Of a stretch of 51,409 nt of DNA, positions 48,225-51,409 are shown in pieces (position 1 is the stretch's first letter; each line of letters begins with the position of its first letter). The translations under genes and the position numbers were made by a program. The stretch is from NCBI GenBank assembly GCA_964401385.1, contig CAYNYF010000024.1:1-51409 (forward strand), read 5' to 3'. The DNA is from CAYNYF01 sp964401385 (GTDB taxonomy: Bacteria; Planctomycetota; Phycisphaerae; SM23-33). Below the pieces are notes generated by a model. The model was not told the origin of the DNA and searched no databases. It was given only the letters and a program-made list of their open reading frames with translations.

Positions 48225-51026
48225 ATGAAGCGAATGATCACAATGGCTTCTATTTGCGCACTTTGCGCATGCACAGTGCCGATCCCGGCCAACGCGCAAA
48301 CCTACTGGCAGCACGAGCCGGCCACGCCGGGCGGCTGGTCCGTCCCGGACAACTGGACGGCCGGCCTGCCCACCTCCGGCGTGGACGCCTGGATCGACAA
48401 CGGCGGCACCGCCATCATCAGCTCCGGCTCGGCCGCCAGCCAGAATCTCTACCTGGGCGGCGACTGGGGCACTACCGGGACCGTCCAGCAGTCCGGCGGG
48501 ACCGCCTCCATCGCCAGCGATCTGTATCTGGGCCAGTACACGGGCTCGACCGGGACGTACGAACTCAGCGGCACCGGCGACCTGAACGCCAGCAGCTCGA
48601 TCATCGTGGGCAACGAGGGAACCGGAATCTTCACGCAGTCGGCGGGCTCAGCGGCCACCGGCGGGTTGACACTGGGCTCGGCCGAGAACTCCGAGGGGAC
48701 GTACACTCTCCAAGGAGGCACTCTCACGACCGGCTGGACGCAGGTCGGCAGCGATGGCGTCGGCACGTTCCACCACACCGCCGGCACGCACCAGTCGGGG
48801 GGCCTCGAAGTCAGCACCATGGGCGGCTCCGGCGAGTACAACCTGGGCGGCACCGGGAATCTGTTGTCGTCGGGCTGCAACGTAGGGAGCATTGGCACCG
48901 GCACGTTCAATCAGACCGGAGGGGCCCACTCAATCGACGGGGAGCTGAACATCGGGGGATACATGCAGGAAGACGGAACCGGCGCCTACAACCTCGGCGG
49001 CGGGACGCTGGGGTTCGCCAATCCCTGGTCCGAAACATGGGTTCACTCCACGGGCACGTACACGCAGACCGGCGGCACGTACACCGGAAGCTTGCTGAGC
49101 CTCGAAAGCAACCCGGAGGAGCAGATCGGGGCCACGTTCCAGCTCATGGACGGTGTTTTCTCGCTCGACAACGAGGAAGGGGGGATGGGCACCCTCGCCG
49201 TCAGACCGCACGTCACCTTCGTCCAGAGCGGAGGCACCTGCACACTGGATGGCTTTAACCTCTGGGTCGGCGATTTTGACTACTGGCCTCCCACGACGCC
49301 ATGGTCGGCAACTGCCACCTGCACCATCAGCGGAGGCCAGCTCAATCTGGAGCGGTACTACAGCGAAATGGACATGCGCTGGATCGGCGGCGAGATCATC
49401 ATCGGCGGCGTCGGGATGGAGTACGACCTTACCGCCACGCTGGAATGCTCGGGCGGCACCGTCCGGGCGTCCAGGCTGCTGGTCGGTCCTGACCACGACC
49501 CCACCATGGCGTACGATCCGTGGCACGGCCAGGGCGTCCTATCCATGTCCGGGGGGCAGGTGGTCATCACCGCCCCGCTGGAAGGATACGATCCGCAGGC
49601 GGGGGGGGATCCGCCGTACTTCCTGGGCGCGGTGCTGGTGGGCAACAACGGTCGCATTGAGGGCCACGGCAGCCTGACGGCCATGAACGGCGACATTGAG
49701 GTCTGGCAGGACGGCGAGGTTTCCGCCTCCGGGGGAACACTGATCCTCGACGGCAACGTTGTTGGTCACGGCTCCTTCGACGTCCTGGGCGAGGCCAGCC
49801 TGTACGCCTCAGGTCAAATCAGCGGCCCGGTCGCCAACGCCGGCACGCTGGCCGCCTACGGCGGCGTGCTCCGCGTGGGAGGCAATTCCCTGGTCAACAC
49901 CGGCACGCTGGCGGCCCGGCCCGGGGCCAGCCTGTTGATCCACGGGGCGGCCCTGAGCCACACCGGGAGCATCCTGGTCGAATCAGGCGGCCTGGTCGAC
50001 ATCGACCAGCCCATCGTCAACCCCTCCGGCCAGAGCGTCACGCTGCACGGCGGGAGCCTGTCGCTTCCGGAGCTGACCAACGCCGACGGCGGGACGGTCA
50101 CCGGCTTCGGCACCATCACCGGCGAGCTGGTCAACCAGGACGGCGGGACGATCGACTTCTTCGGCGCCTCCCAGATCGTCGGCGACGTCCACAACCAGTC
50201 GGGGGCGCTGCTGGGCATCCGCAACGGCGACCTGCTGATCGTGGGCGACACCCTCAACGATGGCACCATCAAGGCCTTCAACGGCCAGGTGTTCTTCGAG
50301 GGCGACCTCACCAACAACGGCCAGCTCAACATCGACCCGGCGGTGGCGGTGGTCGTCGGCGACCTGATCGTTACCCCCGCCGGCGCGGTCATCGCCGACG
50401 CCGGCAGCACGTTGAAGCTGCTGGCCAATTTCGACAACGGCTCGGTTCAGAGCGGCTCCTTCGACCTGGCCGCCGCGGCGGTGGAGTTCAACGGCACCTA
50501 CGCCGCCGGGCAGTTCCAGCAGTTGGAGGCGGCCGGGCAGGATGTGGGGCCGGACCCGGCCGGTTGGCAGGACAACTTCGCCTTCGGAGCCCTGACCGTC
50601 GGCGCCGACGCCAAGGTTCGGCTCGTCGACGCCCGCGACAACCAATCCGGCTCGGAGGCGGTCTACGTCGGCGATCTGGGCTTTGACGTCGGCGGCACGA
50701 TCGACCCCAACGGCCTGAACCTGTACTACCTCAATGGCGGGCCGGCCAAGCAGTTCTTCATCGGCGACGCCAGCCTGGATGGCCGCGTGGACGGCGGCGA
50801 CTACACCCTCTGGGCGGATAGCTACGGCCAGCCCGGCGCTTGGGGCGACGGCAACTTCAACGGTGACGGCATCGTCGACGGCGGCGACTACACCCTCTGG
50901 GCCGACAACTACGGGTCGACGGGGCTCGCCGCAGGCGGCGCTGGTGCCGCGGCCGTCCCAGAGCCGGTCTCGGCGGGATTGCTGCTGCTCGGTCTTTGCG
51001 GGCTGATCATCCGGCGTCGCCGGTAG
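48225..51026 (+). CDS. Repeat-rich secreted protein with dockerin-like repeats and PEP-CTERM anchor
   Basis: A 933-residue exported protein with a signal peptide (MITMASICALCACTVPIPANA). The first 400 residues carry repeats of the type GTGTYELSGTG, GTFNQTGG and GEYNLGGTG, as in autotransporter-like beta-helical proteins. The middle has further beta-helix strands (LVNTGTLAARPGASLLI, NAGTLAAYGGVLRVGG). The C-terminus has dockerin-like GDASLDGRVDGGDY and GNFNGDGIVDGGDY, and a PEP-CTERM tail (VPEPVSAG, a hydrophobic helix, RRRR). AAAGGAGAG precedes the ATG. It is probably a surface or cell-wall protein and might adhere to polysaccharide; no catalytic motif was recognised. Confidence 0.85.
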   Translation: MKRMITMASICALCACTVPIPANAQTYWQHEPATPGGWSVPDNWTAGLPTSGVDAWIDNGGTAIISSGSAASQNLYLGGDWGTTGTVQQSGGTASIASDLYLGQYTGSTGTYELSGTGDLNASSSIIVGNEGTGIFTQSAGSAATGGLTLGSAENSEGTYTLQGGTLTTGWTQVGSDGVGTFHHTAGTHQSGGLEVSTMGGSGEYNLGGTGNLLSSGCNVGSIGTGTFNQTGGAHSIDGELNIGGYMQEDGTGAYNLGGGTLGFANPWSETWVHSTGTYTQTGGTYTGSLLSLESNPEEQIGATFQLMDGVFSLDNEEGGMGTLAVRPHVTFVQSGGTCTLDGFNLWVGDFDYWPPTTPWSATATCTISGGQLNLERYYSEMDMRWIGGEIIIGGVGMEYDLTATLECSGGTVRASRLLVGPDHDPTMAYDPWHGQGVLSMSGGQVVITAPLEGYDPQAGGDPPYFLGAVLVGNNGRIEGHGSLTAMNGDIEVWQDGEVSASGGTLILDGNVVGHGSFDVLGEASLYASGQISGPVANAGTLAAYGGVLRVGGNSLVNTGTLAARPGASLLIHGAALSHTGSILVESGGLVDIDQPIVNPSGQSVTLHGGSLSLPELTNADGGTVTGFGTITGELVNQDGGTIDFFGASQIVGDVHNQSGALLGIRNGDLLIVGDTLNDGTIKAFNGQVFFEGDLTNNGQLNIDPAVAVVVGDLIVTPAGAVIADAGSTLKLLANFDNGSVQSGSFDLAAAAVEFNGTYAAGQFQQLEAAGQDVGPDPAGWQDNFAFGALTVGADAKVRLVDARDNQSGSEAVYVGDLGFDVGGTIDPNGLNLYYLNGGPAKQFFIGDASLDGRVDGGDYTLWADSYGQPGAWGDGNFNGDGIVDGGDYTLWADNYGSTGLAAGGAGAAAVPEPVSAGLLLLGLCGLIIRRRR

Positions 51027-51069
51027 CAGGCGGGAATCGCGGACGCGGCAGAGCACTTCCGCGTTGGTG

Positions 51070-51101
51070 GCACGCTCAAGCGGGCGTGTGCTTGAGCGTG
51101 C
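51070..51101. repeat. 12-base inverted repeat after the PEP-CTERM gene
   Basis: GCACGCTCAAGC and GCTTGAGCGTGC with an eight-base loop, 44 bases after the stop codon; it may serve as a terminator, but no T-run follows. Confidence 0.5.
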
Positions 51102-51370
51102 GGGGAGTCAACCGCGCCGGGGCGAAGAGAAAAGGTGCGTCGCCGGGGCGACGCACCCTACGAGTGTCTGCTTGAGCGTGCGAGAAAGTCAACCGCGCCG
51201 GGGCGAAGAGAAAAGGTGCGTCGCCGCGGCGACGCACCCTACGAGTGTCTGCTTGAGCGTGCGAGAAAGTCAACCGCGCCGGGGCGAAGAGAAAAGGTGC
51301 GTCGCCGCGGCGACGCACCCTACGAGTGTGTGCTTGAGCGTGCGGGGAGTCAACCGCGCGCGGGCGAAAA
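51090..51370. repeat. 81-base tandem repeat with internal hairpin
   Basis: Units start at 51090, 51170, 51251 and 51332 (80, 81, 81 bases; the last one is partial). Each full unit contains GCTTGAGCGTGC and a perfect hairpin whose arms are GGTGCGTCGCC and GGCGACGCACC. A related GCGGGGC/GCCCCGC hairpin follows at 51380. Being near a multiple of three, the repeat keeps a frame open, but I do not call a gene. Confidence 0.85.
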
Positions 51371-51409
51371 GCGAGTAGGGCGGGGCTACTGCCCCGCGGA
51401 ATCTTTCCC

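Larger units (their letters stand above)
51027..51409. other. Gene-free end of window
   Basis: Only the repeats listed separately; an open frame running through the 81-base units is treated as spurious. Confidence 0.7.

Noticed and set aside
51064..51378. A 104-codon frame through the 81-base repeats
   Set aside because: The unit length is a multiple of three, so the frame stays open by chance; the product is only the repeat and lacks a ribosome site.

Overview
The window is about 51 kb of GC-rich bacterial DNA, read as a chromosomal segment of a planctomycete, possibly Phycisphaerae or a relative. The evidence is two secreted proteins ending in dockerin-like GDxNxDGxVDGxDYTxW repeats plus PEP-CTERM anchors, a planctomycete/verrucomicrobial (PVM)-type bacterial microcompartment (BMC) locus, a DUF1844 protein paired with a small lipoprotein, and a lone dnaA. 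No transposase, phage gene, CRISPR array or tRNA was recognised.

Layout. 1-3461: the 3' part of a fused ADP-forming acyl-CoA synthetase, a lipoprotein with an Asp-box, and an unusual acyl carrier protein. 3600-8242: a sulfur-assimilation and methionine operon (cysK, metY, a metX-metW fusion) behind a clear sigma70 promoter, a SAM-I riboswitch and an intrinsic terminator. 8274-9532: a deoxyhypusine-synthase-like gene with its own promoter. 9533-10207: a gene-poor stretch with a MITE-like inverted-repeat element and a 44-residue basic protein gene with its own promoter. 10208-13534 (minus): rpmA, obg, coaX and a shortened MnmE-like GTPase. 13702-15815 (minus): two exported proteins of unknown function. 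16049-18657: a two-domain GNAT acetyltransferase and dnaA, with DnaA-box-like sites and a possible pseudoknot element downstream. 19067-25059: a permease with a heavy-metal-binding tail, glutamate dehydrogenase, a three-gene DUF2089/membrane/YvlB-like operon, and two SDR genes. 25172-36710: polysaccharide and sugar genes (lyase-like PEP-CTERM protein, aldo/keto reductase with ferredoxin tail, TIM-barrel/FGE-like fusion, Gfo/Idh/MocA oxidoreductase, NAD kinase, URO-D-like protein, kdsB, sugar isomerase, sulfatase).

37720-47264 is the centrepiece: a 13-gene BMC operon, in order DeoR regulator, pduL, BMC-H, BMC-H, acetate-kinase-like, BMC-H, BMC-P, CoA-acylating aldehyde dehydrogenase, BMC-P, an RpiB-like protein with an encapsulation helix, BMC-P, class II aldolase with a C-terminal helix, and a TIM-barrel protein. 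From family knowledge the aldolase should release lactaldehyde from fuculose- or rhamnulose-1-phosphate. The dehydrogenase would make lactyl-CoA, PduL lactyl-phosphate, and the kinase lactate plus ATP. Three parts do not fit the textbook picture: the kinase has substitutions at catalytic positions, the RpiB-like domain lacks its catalytic residues, and the TIM-barrel protein has no assigned reaction. No NAD-recycling dehydrogenase lies in the operon.

47265-48224 is a 960-base gene-free stretch holding 10-, 9- and 7-base tandem repeats and two copies of a 23-base LacI-operator-like repeat. It lies ahead of a 933-residue repeat-rich PEP-CTERM protein. The window closes with an 81-base hairpin-containing tandem repeat.
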